NCBI GenBank assembly: GCA_023213315.1
Contig: JAKCPI010007984.1
Location: forward strand, 62,001 to 126,000
DNA length: 64,000 bases
Direction of reading: 5' to 3'
Source: Euborellia annulipes
Taxonomy: Eukaryota; Arthropoda; Insecta; Dermaptera; Anisolabididae
Shown: one piece after another, positions 36,308 through 47,275 of the stretch
Numbering within the stretch: position 1 is the stretch's first letter
How the letters are laid out: every line of letters begins with the position of its first letter
Notes under the pieces: generated by a model
Database searches by the model: none
What the model was told of the DNA's origin: nothing
Seen by the model: the letters and a program-made list of their open reading frames with translations, nothing else
Program-made: the position numbers and the translations under genes

Positions 36308-36646
36308 AGTTGCTCCACCGAGTGGTGCTGCTGAGCGGTTCAGGGCTGAGTCCTTGGGCCCTTCAGAAGGACCCGTTGGCGGTGAAACGACGAGTGGCTG
36401 AACAGACAGGTTGTCACGGCGATCTAGTCGAAGACGACCTGGCACCTTGTCTACGTACTAAGCCCCTCGCCGAACTCATGGCCGTCCGATTAACGCCACC
36501 CCGGTTTCTGCCGGGATTTGCACCCTTTGTCGACGGTACCGTGCTCGTCGCGGCGCCTCCGAAGCGCAGTCCCGTACCGGGTACAGATCCTGGGACTGCT
36601 GCAGCAGCTGCCGCCGCCAGCGGTATCGACGCCACTGTTCCTCTTG
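36308..36646 (+). CDS. Neuroligin-like gene, exon 2 of 5 seen
   Basis: Encodes 112 full codons from LLHRVVLLSGSGLSPWALQ to GIDATVPL. LLSGSxLSPWA is the strongly conserved stretch following the elbow in neuroligins and cholinesterases. The two cysteines in TGCHGDLVEDDLAPCL correspond to the family's conserved intradomain disulfide. FAPFVDGTVL matches the conserved FxPVVDG element. After it comes an insertion unusual for the family: PPKRSPVPGTDPGT followed by seven alanines. Acceptor AG is at 36306-36307 (TTTACAG) and the donor at 36647 is a perfect GTAAGT. Entry and exit are phase 1. The codon usage is much more GC-rich than the flanking introns, as expected of a constrained exon. The exon lies 22.9 kb after the preceding one and 1.4 kb before the next. 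Confidence 0.92.
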
Positions 36647-36873
36647 GTAAGTTATACATCTAGTATCTTCTTCTTCTACCTTGATCTTATCCCTATGTGG
36701 GGTCGGCAAAATTAATTTATAATTAGCTGAAGCTCGAAAATAAGGTTTTAAATAAAAATAGTACTAGTGTACTTTTCGGATGTAGTTTCTTAGTTTGTTT
36801 TTTTTTTTTTTTTTTTTTTAATAGACTTTCGATTAAATTAGGCCAAAAAATACAATATAATAGGCCTACTTTT

Positions 36874-37142
36874 TTGATATACTTTTTCAGTTTTTCGATT
36901 TTCCAAAAATTCGCTCTAACGATTTTGATTAAAATTCATAAATGAATTATTTTTTAGATACTCACCTAAGGCGTGAAAATAAGCTTTTTATCAAATTCAG
37001 CCAAAAAGTACTAGTACTTTACTGATGTATTTAAAATATATGTCGACACAAAAAATCTGGTATGACAAGCACAGAACACACATTTCTATTACCGAAGGTA
37101 AGAGAAAGTTGTGTGCTGTGCGCCAGTCACACCAGATTTTTT
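36874..37142 (+). repeat. Double-hairpin element, rearranged fragment
   Basis: Two segments in altered order (the CAGTTTTTCGATTTTCC part precedes the AAGTACTAGTACTTTACTGA part), then GTCGACACAAAAAATCTGG and a complete terminal hairpin ending CACACCAGAT. Confidence 0.75.
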
Positions 37143-37239
37143 TAAATAAATTTGTTTTAGGCTCATACACCAACACACACAAACAGATATGCATACTTAG
37201 GCCTATCTATTCTTTTAATTAATTTTTTTAATTTTACAC

Positions 37240-37435
37240 ACACACACACACACACTCACTTTTTTCTCATTCACACTTAACACTCACACACACATTCACA
37301 CAGTCTTTTCCGCAACTCAGGCCATATAAGACTTTATAGATAACCGTTGTTATTTGTAATATCTATTGGGGGCCCAGGCATTTCTATTTAAGCCATTTGA
37401 CATCCAAACGCTACCAACTACACCAAGCCCGAGGG
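37240..37435 (-). repeat. SINE-A, head partly deleted
   Basis: Minus copy with CA-rich tail, CTTTTCCGCAACTCAGGCC, GGGGGCCCAGGCAT and head remnant AAGCCCGAGGGC. The B-box area is deleted. Confidence 0.75.
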
Positions 37436-37619
37436 CGTTCTTTTAAATTACAATTTTTATTAGTATCTTTCATATAAAATTATTTTTTACTTTTCTCTTA
37501 TCTCTATTTCTTAATCTTATTTTATAAAAGTCACTTTATTTAATTATTTTCTTTTACATTAAATTACACAATTACGTATGTAATTTAAAACAATATATAA
37601 TTTTCATTAAAATAATAGT

Positions 37620-37803
37620 GAAGAGAGGATGTCAGCCAAAAGGAGAACCTCTTATAGAATAAAAATCTCAATCCAGATTATTGACAATCTCAAGGTATAC
37701 ACCATTGAGATGCAGATAGAGTTGTTAATTAAAACCGAAACGTCTTCTGGATTGAGATTTTTATTCGATAGAGGCTCTCCCTTTGGCTGACATCCTCTCT
37801 TCC
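37620..37803. repeat. Inverted repeat, same family as 47276-47611
   Basis: Arms GAAGAGAGGATGTCAGCC ... AAAATCTCAATCCAGA and TCTGGATTGAGATTTTTATT ... GGCTGACATCCTCTCTTC. The right arm keeps CCGAAACGTC next to TTCTGGATTG. The CTGANGA half is lost. Confidence 0.8.
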
Positions 37804-38017
37804 TGTCTATCATTCTAATCGTTGAATAGCCACTTCTCTCATAACATTAATAATAAATATGTTTTCTTCCCTGATAATAGTCAATGTGTTGGATTGATAT
37901 CGAAGAAAATATACCACAAAATACTTTATTCCCATTAGTAGATTTCTTAATTGCGCAAAAACCCAATTTTTTGTTTCTATAATTCTAATCCGATTTCCTG
38001 TTCTCTTCTTTGTGCAG

Positions 38018-38409
38018 GCAACGGCCAGCAAGGGGTCGAGTTGGCCGACTTCCCTGACCGAGACCTTATCTTTGGTCTTGCCAGCACTGAGTCCTACTTA
38101 GACCTAAGTGCTCAAGATCTGGAATTCGGGTTCAACGAAAGCCGGAGAGATAGAATACTCCGGACGTACGTCCGTAACGCATATTATTACCATCTAAACG
38201 AAATATTCTCCACGCTCAAAAACGAATATACAGACTGGGAGAGGCCGACACAAAATCCCCTTTCGGTTAGAGACGCCACTTTGGAGGTCCTTTCTGATGG
38301 CCACACAGCGGCGCCTCTTATTCGTGTCGGTTATTTACATGCTGCAAACGGTGGAAGGACGTACTTTGTTCATTTTCATCATCAATCCGGAGAACGGGAC
38401 TACCCACAG
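38018..38409 (+). CDS. Neuroligin-like gene, exon 3 of 5 seen (central esterase-like domain)
   Basis: Encodes 130 full codons beginning NGQQGVELADFPDRDLIFG and ending GERDYPQ. The segment LIFGLASTESYLDL aligns with the region carrying the third catalytic residue in esterases (G-x-N-x-x-E-G). The glutamate is retained, although the serine partner is lost in the first exon. RTYVRNAYYYHLNEIFSTL, YTDWERP and the SDGHTAAPLIRVGYLHA block are typical of neuroligin ectodomains, and YFVHFHHQS matches the conserved YxYxFxHHx strand. FNES is a potential N-glycosylation sequon. The acceptor is TGTGCAG ending at 38017; the first two bases GC complete a glycine (phase 1). The donor after CAG is GTATTT at 38410 (phase 0), a weaker but acceptable site. 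An AT-rich 352-bp intron follows. Confidence 0.92.
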
Positions 38410-38761
38410 GTATTTATTTCCAACCAACCAACATATTTATTAAATTAATAATAATAACTTTTTCACTCATAAAATTAAAATATAAAAAAATTTTATTAAT
38501 TCTAAAATCATAAAAATGCATCGTCAAAGTAATTTGAGAGTAATTAAATAATAGAGATTATGGTCCATTTGAATTGCTTAAATCTACTTGAGATTTACTA
38601 ATTCAAGTTAAATGAGGGCCTTGAAGGGCATTAAATCAATCTAGTTAACTGGAGGGAATGATTAAACTCGAAGGGATGAGGGATGAGAAATACTCTTCTG
38701 AAAACGATTAGGAGAATTTCGAGATGGTCGTTCAAATGGTTTTCGTTTTTGGTCTGTGCAG
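38410..38761 (+). other. Neuroligin intron, 352 bp
   Basis: Phase-0 intron between exons 3 and 4. AT-rich, with no repeat recognised. Confidence 0.88.
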
Positions 38762-38913
38762 AGATCTGGTAGTGTCCGCGGTGAGGACTTGCCCTACGTG
38801 CTTGGGCTGCCTCTAGTCGGCGGTCAACCCTTCTTCCCACACAACTACACGCGTCAAGACAGCCAAGTGAGCCGCATTCTCATGTATTATATCGCCAACT
38901 TCGCACGCACAGG
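38762..38913 (+). CDS. Neuroligin-like gene, exon 4 of 5 seen
   Basis: Fifty full codons starting RSGSVRGEDLPYVLGLPLVG and ending NFARTG. In active cholinesterases the equivalent segment holds the catalytic histidine (HGxE). Here the sequence is VRGED, with Arg in place of His, so both the Ser and His of the triad are missing. HNYT is a potential N-glycosylation site at a position often glycosylated in neuroligins. QVSRILMYYIANFARTG is the conserved helix preceding GDPN. Acceptor AG is at 38760-38761 (phase 0). The donor is GTGAGT at 38914, leaving two bases GG (phase 2), which need A from the next exon to make Gly. That base is the first base of the exon at 56591, 17.7 kb away, giving the family motif TGDPN across the junction. 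Confidence 0.92.
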
Positions 38914-39501
38914 GTGAGTTTTTTTTTTAACTTCTTTCATTATTCTAATCTACTTTTTTCAAAACCATATATTGAAAATATGGATTAGCTTAATCAAAGC
39001 CAATGGTAGATACTTTCTCCTTCCAGTTTCTGAAAATATAGATTGATATAATACCACAATTAAATTCATTAATTAAAAAAATTAAACAAGTTAGGGTTTG
39101 ACCTCTAAATCTTTCATATCACCAACTTATTTTTGATTTGAAAAAATTTTAACAAGTTTTCATTATTGATTAATATTAAATATAATTATATAATATTACA
39201 TAGCATATGGTGGATAAATTTGTTTTCCTTGCTCGTAGGTGGTAAACTCAAATAACAAAATAACTAATTGATTTGAGCTGGATGAGCTTTTCTAAAGCGG
39301 CATATTCTCTTGTAAATTTCTAGGTTAACAATTCCACATGAATGATCCTCTCTAGAATAGCTCGAAAAATCAATTAGTGAGATTACTAAGCAAGGAAAAT
39401 TAATTTTTACCCTCGTGCTAAGCAGGATATTATATTAAATAAATTAAAACTAAAATCACACGGATTTGTTTTAATCTAATATTTATTAAAACATACCTAA
39501 T

Positions 39502-39748
39502 CAGTGGAGTCATTTGGGGGCATTTGTCCCCCCCCCCCCCCAAGGGCTCTGATTTTTAGAAAATTTTATATTATTCTAAATAAAAAATTTTAAATATATC
39601 TACGAGTATATAAACTGTACAAAATTAAACAATTAATTAAATTAAATATCTTTTGGCCAAATTTGAGTATCCATTTGTAAGTAAATTTTAAGAAAAAAAA
39701 ATTTGCCCCCCCTCCTACCCTTAAGAAAAAGTTGAAATGACGCCACTG
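39502..39748. mobile_element. hAT-like MITE with 8-bp TSD TACCTAAT
   Basis: A 247-bp element, CAGTGGAGTCATTT ... AAATGACGCCACTG, flanked by exact TACCTAAT at 39494-39501 and 39749-39756. Poly-C/poly-G subterminal runs. The same family recurs at 50448-50660. Confidence 0.92.
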
Positions 39749-41269
39749 TACCTAATTAAAACATATTTTAACTAGAGTAGCATTTTAACTTAAATAATAT
39801 TATATATGTATGTTTAATATTAATCAAGTAAAGTGAAATTTGAACAAATTTATACACTCTTTTGGATATAATTTTTCTGAATATACTAGTAAATTATACC
39901 GATTTTTTTTCATTATTTACTTTAACATAAAATTTTAAAAATGAATCTTGCAAAAAATAAAATAAATCCTATTGCTTCTGCTAGTCTCTAAAAAAGAATT
40001 TTAAAACTTTTATTCAATTAAAAACTTTTGGTTCTATTAATAATTAATTGCCTTTAAATCTTGACTGATAATCTTTACGGCTTAGTGACTTACTTCTTTA
40101 GAAGTATTTACATTGAAAGATAATTAAAAAATAACAAGAACATGAAATGAGACTTAATACCATCAGGATGATGATGATGTTGTTTGCCAAACTTCTTCTC
40201 TTCTAAGCCTTATGTCAACCGATAATAAGTAGACTAAGAAACTCATAAGTCGAACTTAGCATCTTTTTTTGAATATTTTAAAAATGAATTATTAATCAAT
40301 TAATAAATAAACAGACTTGGAAATTTTATTGATTAGTCTAAATCTATCAAAGAAGAATATTTGAATTCCTAATTGCACGAATTTAAGAGCCTTGATATGA
40401 CTTTCTTGATTCTTTGAAAACTCCACTTGGATTTGCATTTTAGCCTTTTTTTGTATAGGTATATCTTGAAATAATATTCAACATATTCAACATATCAGCC
40501 CTATGCAACATACAGCCACGTTCTACTATTCATAATGTTTTTTTGCAAATATTAATTAATTAATAATAAAAAAATACTTTTCTTTGGTCAAATTTCCCCA
40601 CACCAAATCTTACGTTAAGAATAATCTTAAAAGTCAGATAATATGAGTTCAGATGATAAGTATTACTATGAAAATTTATTTCAATCAATTGGATTTGACT
40701 AGAGATACTTTTATCTGCTTTCTTACTCCCTCAAGAGTATTTCTGACATCGTAGATTTTTCCCATAAAGTTGAATTTATGATTCGGAAGTTCAACCCTCC
40801 AGCTCCCTCAGCAAACACTAATGATATAAAATTCATATAAAATAGTCCTTAAAAGCGCTTTTATATTTTCTCAACTATATATTTAATATACCAGCCACAC
40901 GGCCGGGGGGTATATCACCCCTTGCCCCCCTCTGTCTGCGGCCCTGGTTCTTCATTATTAGAATACTTTCATTTTATTTGGTTTTATCTGAAATTCTCGA
41001 GAAATTTAGTTCCTACTTTTCTCCCTCTTGCCATGAATAGGCCCGATTTAGAGCACTGTAAGCCGACCTAGCTCTGACTTTGAACCCTGAGATATTACCA
41101 TTTACTAATAGGCCCTAACTCTTATACCCATTAGATCCGACTTTGGTCCCCAAACTGGTAAAAATGCCATTTTAAACATTTCAACACAATAATTGATGAA
41201 TTTTTTTGATTTGTTCTAGAGATAATAAATATAATATTTATCTATCATGTTTAATGATATTAAATTTAA

Positions 41270-41425
41270 ATGAGAAAACATATGAAGGAAGTTTACTTCT
41301 TATTTAAGCCGGATCTTCAGGCAGGTATTATAAAATTTTTTTTTTTTAAATAAATTTTTTATAATACCTGCCTGAAGATCCGGCTTAAATAAGAAATAAA
41401 CTTCCTTCATATGTTTTCTCATCAG
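41270..41425. repeat. Inverted repeat, ~68-bp arms
   Basis: GATGAGAAAACATATGAAGGAAG... and GCCGGATCTTCAGGCAGGTA are inverted on the right (TACCTGCCTGAAGATCCGGC ... CTTCCTTCATATGTTTTCTC). CCTGAAGATCCGG is present without a GAAAC partner that pairs well. Confidence 0.85.
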
Positions 41426-41829
41426 ATGACTCTTGCAACTTCCTAAATTCTAATTAAATTTAAATTAAATTTTTATCTTTTTTCCCCAAGTTTTGATCAT
41501 TACATTTGTTCTGATGACAAATATCGCAGGATATATTAATATATCAACATCAAAGAGGTTAACAAATATTGAATTTCTCTTTTATTCCTTTAGGCTTATT
41601 TGCAAATAATAAACAATCGAATTCAATTTCAATTATCTTTTATGCTAAAAAGGGAATAAACTGGAAAATTTTTCTATATAAGCTTTCCATAATCCTAACA
41701 AAATTATTTTATCAGGAAATACGGAATTTTTTATTAGACAGAATGAAATCTAGAATAGACTATACTCTTACCTTAGGTTGTGTAATGTGCTATCCCACCA
41801 GATTTTTTGTGAGAAATTTAGTTTTGTTG

Positions 41830-42190
41830 TAATTATTATTATTTGAAATTCCTACTGAGATCCCCATTTATATTCCCGAAGTGCTCTCATATTCACAGAC
41901 ACACACCTCAAACTAGGCTGTACGGCTTCTAGCCGTAGCCAGGAACTCCGTGAAGCTACATGATTTCCTATCTCTAACTCCTCTGCCTGCATTCATTTCT
42001 AGCTAATGAATTAATCCTTATTTCTAATTCCACCCGGTCCTTTTATCCAACATCTTCTATACAAGCGGGGCTTCTTTTATCCTTATTTTAGTTTCAGCAG
42101 GTCCTTTCTTAGCTTACTTCTTTAGAAGCGGGGCTTACTGCATTACTGAGAGGGAATCTTCTTTACGTCCCTTCTATAGAACTGAAAAGG
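41830..42190 (-). repeat. Dispersed repeat family C, minus copy
   Basis: Starts AATTATTATTATTTGAAATT (AAT tail in reverse) and continues GATCCCCATTTATATTCCCG, CACACCTCAAAC and, at the far end, CTGAGAGGGAATCTTC. Confidence 0.6.
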
Positions 42191-42239
42191 TACATCCGGA
42201 AGTACTACTTAATAATCTTGAGCCAATTTTATCTAAAAG

Positions 42240-42500
42240 GGTTGTGTTGCATGTCAGGAGAGGCAAATATCAAATATATATCAATATCATTGAATATTAA
42301 ATTTGATAGCTCTTCTAGTTGTTGAGATATTTTGTTCAAAGATATACAATCACAGACAGACCAATATGCGGGATTGGTCCCAACTTTGTTGAAATGAGAG
42401 ACGCTCAGATTCCAAAAAGTTGGTCTCCAAAAAGCCAAAATATGAACATCGAAATTTTGTCACGGTTATAATATTTTCTTTCTCTTTATTATACAGTAAG
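42240..42500 (-). repeat. Diverged double-hairpin fragment
   Basis: GTTGAGATATTTTGTTCAAA, CAGACAGACC, a degenerate AAAGTTGGTCTCCAAAAAGCC zone and TTTCTTTCTCTTTATT follow the family's order in altered form. Confidence 0.4.
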
Positions 42501-42602
42501 CTTATATATAGCCAATATCCCCTCTGCAGAAAATTAAAATAAATATGCTTATGAGAATAATAATAGGCTAATAATGTTCGATAATAGTTATAGAAAGGGG
42601 AG

Positions 42603-42672
42603 GCTCGCTGGTGTAGAGGGCTAGGGTGTCGGCTTCTGGAAAGAAGATCTGTGTTCAAATCCTGAGCGTGAT
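42603..42672 (+). repeat. tRNA-like pol III promoter segment (SINE head or tRNA relic)
   Basis: TGGTGTAGAGGGCTAGGGTG fits an A box and GTGTTCAAATCC a B box, 30-35 bp apart as in tRNAs. The acceptor stem does not pair convincingly, so a functional tRNA is unlikely. Confidence 0.45.
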
Positions 42673-43139
42673 TGATTTTTTAATTAAATAAAAACATTTA
42701 TTTAATGTAAACAAATCCTCAAGCAGGCACTGGATTGGAATTTTGGATTTCACCACAATGGCCCCAAGCAACTCAACGAGGAGAGGGAGTTGCTGTGACA
42801 GCTCGTCCTGTGGAAGGGACGTAAAGAAGATTCCCTTTTTTTTCACCCCCTCCCCCATTTTCGGGTTTGGGGTTTGGGGTTTTTTAAATTTAAAAAAAGA
42901 GAAATATAATATTTCTTTTTTTATTTTTAAAATTTTTTCGCCCCCCCCTCGCGCTCTTTCTTTTTTTCCCTCTTCCCCCCCCTTTCGCCCCCTGCGCGTC
43001 GAGGATTTTTAAATAAATTTTAAAAAATAATAAAATATTTTTTTTTTTTTATTTCTTAAAACCTAAAACAAAAACCCCTAAAAATTTGTGTGTATAATAA
43101 AAAATAAAATTTTTGATACTGTCTGTTAAAGAAGATTCG

Positions 43140-43445
43140 CTTTCAGTGATGCATTCTTCGAAAGAAGAAGGCTATACGCCGGTGCTGAGGGAGTCCCTCC
43201 TTGAATTAGGGCATTCTCGCTAGATGAGGTTGGATAAATGGAATCGGGTGAAACCAGAAATAAAGGAATAGTTCACTATCTAGAAATGCATGCATGAGGA
43301 GGAGTTAGAGTTAGGAAATAAATGTAACTTCACGGGGTTGCCGGTAGATGACTACGGCCAGAGGCCGGTTGGGTTTGAGGTGTGGGTCTTCGTGCACGGA
43401 AGCACCTCGGGTAAATAAACGGGGATCCTGATAGGAATTTCAAAT
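43140..43445 (+). repeat. Dispersed repeat family C, longest copy
   Basis: From GGTGCTGAGGGAGTCCCTCC to AAACGGGGATCCTGATAGG and TTTCAAATAATAATAATT. Upstream (42830-43070) is low-complexity poly-C/poly-T. Confidence 0.65.
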
Positions 43446-44899
43446 AATAATAATTTGCACTCAGGGGCTCACATCAGTGAATATGTGGATCACGAGTTAC
43501 CCGAGCCAATTTTGTCTTTTTTATTTCAGTCTTTTTCTTTTCCTTTATCAAAATATTGCTTGAAGGTTAGCATTTTTCTTGCTCACTCGCATTTCTAAAT
43601 TATTCCCTCTCCAATGCCGACTAGAATAGAAGGAGAAAAGAAATAAAATTCGCTATATTTTTGCTGAAAACTTTTAACAAACCTATTATTTTTCTTTTTT
43701 TATACGTATAAATGTGTGTGTATATTGCCAATTGCAAATAAATCCAAGCAATTTAATAGAAATCGTGTATACTATTGATTTCGCTATAAATATAGATCTC
43801 GAACTAAAAGATTTAATTTAAAAAGTTGTATCAAATATTTGAAAACTTTTTTTTCACCGGTGAGTGGTTGGTCGTATATTTTCCTTTTTTTTTTTTTGCT
43901 TACTTAGGCGATAAACTTTTTTTTACCCGGGAGGTTTTTGCACCTGAATTGACTCTCACGCAGATTATTTACAAGGGGCCTAAGGCCCCTTGGCTCGCTC
44001 GGCTGCTCAAAGCTCACTTGACATCGACATCACACGTCCCTTGTCCAACCCTCACAACACCCTCATAAAATACAACTTAGTTGCCCACTATCATTGATTT
44101 ACTTCAAGCCCTGTTTCTCTAGCAACTACTTACTTACCTTGAAACGTGCTATTCGTGTTCTTCTTTTTGTTTGGGTAATAAGATTATCGAGCTTGGGCTT
44201 ATATAGTATCGTAGTATAGCCTATTAATTAAATAGTTGGTTAAAGTAGGCCTTCCTGATCTATAAAATTTAATCATTATATTTCCATGAAGTAGACTAAT
44301 AAACCGTAGAGTAGCTACTGTGGAACAGTTGGAATAAACTGCTGCAGGCGCACGAGTTATAAGGTTGCAAAATTATAAATATTTTTAATATTTTCTATTT
44401 ATTTATTTATTTAAAAGAACTGTTGGCATTAGGCCACCAGCCATTTTTGCCACCGCTAATATTTTCTATAAAATACGAAAAATTTCTTCAAAAATATTTT
44501 TTTCTTTCTCTTACCTCTATATATGTTAAGATATAGAGAGAGAAATTATTGGATTCATGTCGAAAATTCGATGTCGATTCGATGGATATATACACGTTTT
44601 GAGGTTCCCTGAATACAAAAAAGTGGTTTTCCGCGATATGGTCTGTCTGTGTGTCTCTGTTCAATTTGAAGAATGAAGAAATTGAGCTAGGAACTTGAAA
44701 TTTTATATTTAAGTTAGGCACCCCCCTAGGGCGTGAAAATTAGCTTTTAATCAAAATCGGCCAAAAAGTATATTTTACTGATGTAGTTTTTCAGTTTCTT
44801 TCGATTTCCTCAAAATTTCCTCCAACAATTTTGATTAAAATTCAAAAATCAATTATTAGGATTAGGTAGATGTAGACAGCCAGCAAAAAAAAACTTTAA

Positions 44900-44943
44900 T
44901 TATCGTCGACGTTTCGGAATCAATCCCATCGTCAGGACGATAA
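44900..44943 (-). ncRNA. Hammerhead-ribozyme-like motif
   Basis: Minus strand: helix I 5' strand TTATCGTC (44936-44943), core CTGACGA (44929-44935), stem II GGGA/TTCC around TTGA (44916-44927), GAAAC (44911-44915), GTC (44908-44910) and helix I 3' strand GACGATAA (44900-44907). Helix I is 8 bp perfect. C17 would be at 44908. All core positions of CUGANGA...GAA are met. Confidence 0.65.
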
Positions 44944-44963
44944 ACTGTTAATGTTGCTTCAGT

Positions 44964-45013
44964 TTATCGTCCTGAAGATGGGATCGATCGTGATTCCGAA
45001 ACGTCGACGATAA
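44964..45013 (+). ncRNA. Hammerhead-ribozyme-like motif
   Basis: TTATCGTC (44964-44971), CTGAAGA (44972-44978), stem II GGGATC (44980-44985) with GATTCC (44992-44997), GAAAC (44998-45002), GTC (45003-45005), GACGATAA (45006-45013). Helix I pairs 8 bp and helix II 6 bp with one G-U. Helix III is minimal (C-G), as in Penelope-type hammerheads thought to act as dimers through a self-complementary ACGT. Confidence 0.65.
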
Positions 45014-45367
45014 TTAAATAAAGTTTTTTTTTTTTTCATTTGCATCTACCTAATCCTAATAATTACCACTCAGCCATCGAATTTCTTCTACTTAAAAATC
45101 ACTAATTCTTTGCTCTTTGAAATGAATATTCTCATTTTTGGCATTGAGAAATCTGGTGCGACCAGTCACACCAGATTTTTTATTAATTTTGATTTAAAAA
45201 AAAGTTTTTTGATTTTTCACACAAGTACAAAGAATTTTTGAAAAAATTTTCTATTTTTAATATAAAATATGACTAAATTCAGACCCAGGTTCAGGGGGAG
45301 GGCGACCCCCTTTCACTAAAATAAAATCAAATAAGATGAAAAGTTAAAACTCGTTTTATTTAATTTT

Positions 45368-45405
45368 TTCTTTAATTGTTGAAGTTTCGGACTACAGGCA
45401 TATCT
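45368..45405 (-). ncRNA. Hammerhead-like core, weak
   Basis: Minus strand CCTGACGA then, 18 bases on, CCGAAACTTC. Spacing fits, but helices I and II pair poorly. Confidence 0.25.
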
Positions 45406-45533
45406 TTCGTCAGGAATAAATACAGATTATGAAATTATTCTATTCAAGAATTTTAAGTTCTAAAACGCAACTGCGACCGAAACGCTGACACTTAAATGGA
45501 AATTTAATAAGAAGAGCTTTAACTTAAAAAGTT

Positions 45534-45769
45534 TTTTAAAAAACATTCACACTTTTTCTCATTCACACAGTCTTTTCGGCAACTTAGGCCATTTAAGACT
45601 TTGACGATAACCGTTGTAGAGAATATATCTATTGTGGGGTCAGGCATTTCTATTTAAGCCATCTGGTATCCAAATGGCTTAAATAAAATCATTGGACTGC
45701 CTGGGTCCGAACCCGCGACGTTTGGTATAGGAGGTAGGCGCGCTACTTACTACGCCAAACTCGGGGGCC
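45534..45769 (-). mobile_element. SINE-A with TSD TAAAAAGTT
   Basis: Minus full-length copy from CATTCACAC tail to head ACTCGGGGGC, with CTGGGTCCGAACCCGCGACG. TAAAAAGTT at 45525-45533 and 45770-45778. Confidence 0.85.
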
Positions 45770-46404
45770 TAAAAAGTTAAAAATCATTAATTTCGGATTT
45801 TTGCTTTATCAGGCAATAAGAAATTTATAAAAAAGAACTTACTTAAGATTAAAGAAGAATTCGTTCAACATGCATAAGAAAATTTTATTTCATTTTTGTT
45901 TAATATAGAGTATTATTAAATAATATAAATAGGTTCTTGAAAAATAGTCCTGGGAGTAATGTTTTCAAGATAATAATAATAACATTCAAGGTTAGTAGAA
46001 AGACAAGGTTGTCTCATACGGAGTGGAAAATGGTGGGGGGTTTTGGCAAATGACGTCACTCGAGTCCAAGATTCCCTAGTGACAAACGTTCTGAGTGCAT
46101 ATAGCTATTTGATATTTTGTACTTACATTACACATCCTTTAATAAATCGATTTGGACATTGTTTTATCATTTTTGCTTATATTGGAGGTAATTAATTGAA
46201 TGTTAAATCAAATAGTTAAAAAATATATATTTGATTCTAATCATAACCTTTTTCAAAATATTCGATTTAGGCTGTTTTTTCATCTTTTTGAATCAACATT
46301 TCATTTGTGTGTTTGTGGCGCTTTCTTTACATGGATTCAAGGTAATCAATGAAATACTAAATCAATTATTTAAAATATATATTTCATTCTAATCATTCTT
46401 TTAG

Positions 46405-46662
46405 ATGCCTGGAACAATTTGCTCAGTTGCAATTTGTAAAAATTCTTTTTATAAACAAAAGGAAGGAGAAGAAAAAATTATTGTTTTTTTTTCATTTCCA
46501 AAAGATGATAACCTACGAAAAGAATGGATTAGAAGATGTTATCGAAAAGATAGTGTAAATCCAAAAACGGGAAGAATTTGCAACGTGCAAAATCTGATTT
46601 TCAAGAAGACATGCGAGAGAAAATTATGAATTTACCTCCCAAAATTCGATTAAAGCCAACAG
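46405..46662 (+). pseudogene. THAP-domain transposase, exon 1, frameshifted
   Basis: Starts MPGTICSVAICKNS and continues FFSFPKDDNLRKEWIRRC and NPKTGRICNV. This is the C2CH THAP zinc finger, a DNA-binding domain typical of P-element transposases: Cys at residues 6 and 11, the FP motif, the invariant Trp. The frame shifts just after CNV, where the CxH histidine should be. In the next frame the expected DFQEDMREKIMNLPPKIRLK follows, ending CCAACAG before GTAGGT (46663). So the fourth ligand and continuity are lost by a small indel. The ATG follows a CTTTTAG tract. Confidence 0.8.
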
Positions 46663-46813
46663 GTAGGTAAAAAATACTCTCTCTCTATATATATATATAT
46701 ACACAAGGCTTTTTTCACTATAGGCTATACCCATGTCCACTGAGATTCTAATTTTACTTTTTATTTTAGTAATATCTTATTTATTATTAATATATCAAGC
46801 TATATATATTCAG

Positions 46814-47229
46814 CTGTTCCATCGTTATTTTTAAAACCCAGTGATGTACCAATTCCTGAGGAATCAGCCCGATTGGCCCGAGATAAAAGAAAGGAAGAAA
46901 AAGAAATATTGGAAGATTTAATGAAGAAGGTTTCTGAAACTTCAAGTCTACAAACAAATATTTCGCAGACAGAAAAAGATGAAGAAGATAAAATAGATGA
47001 AGAAAAAAAATATAACAAAGGCAGTTTAAAAAAAGAAAAAAACATAATAAATAAAATAACTAAATATGTATTTAAAAAATGCCCAGAAATTCCTATAATT
47101 TTAGAAAAATCATTCGTTAAATTAAGAGTTTTATTTAGAATAAAATTTTTTAATTCCCAAAGAGTAGTTACTAATAGAATTTCTTTAATGAAAAGAAAAC
47201 TTTCTGACGAGGGAAGAAAAAAATCTTAA
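46814..47229 (+). pseudogene. THAP-domain transposase, exon 2, truncated
   Basis: After acceptor ATATTCAG (46806-46813) the frame reads VPSLFLKPSDVPIPEES, continuing the AVPT-like box that follows THAP domains (Ala codon split across the intron). Then ARLARDKRKEEKEILEDLMK, a Lys/Glu-rich, probably coiled-coil stretch, and a terminal KKCPEIPIILEKSFVKLRVL. The frame stops at 47229, far short of a full transposase, and none of the RNase H-like catalytic region is present. Confidence 0.7.
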
Positions 47230-47275
47230 AAAAAAAAAGAAGAAAACTATTTCATAAGAAATAAATATTAATAGA

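Larger units (their letters stand above)
36647..38017 (+). other. Neuroligin intron, 1.4 kb
   Basis: Phase-1 intron between exons 2 and 3. Despite its size it holds a rearranged double-hairpin fragment (36874-37142), a SINE-A fragment (37240-37435) and an inverted repeat (37620-37803). Confidence 0.88.
44857..45062. mobile_element. Inverted repeat with two opposed hammerhead cores
   Basis: Ends ATTAGGATTAGGTAGATG and CATCTACCTAATCCTAAT, then poly-A/poly-T, then GTCGACGTTTCGG mirrored by CCGAAACGTCGAC. Each arm encodes a hammerhead-like ribozyme reading outward: minus strand 44900-44943 and plus strand 44964-45013. Hammerhead ribozymes are known from Penelope-like retroelements, so this is probably a short nonautonomous relic of such an element. 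No RT or endonuclease is present. Confidence 0.7.
44504..45176 (+). mobile_element. Double-hairpin element, copy 6, with hammerhead-bearing inverted repeat inside
   Basis: CTTTCTCTTACCTCTATATA at the left and CAGTCACACCAGAT at the right. The internal part near 44857-45062 is replaced by an inverted repeat with ATTAGGATTAGGTAGATG ends. The terminal CTGG hairpin is shortened. Confidence 0.82.

Noticed and set aside
42743..43012. 89-residue frame with Cys/Ser-rich start
   Set aside because: Runs straight into poly-T/poly-C low complexity; no family recognised.
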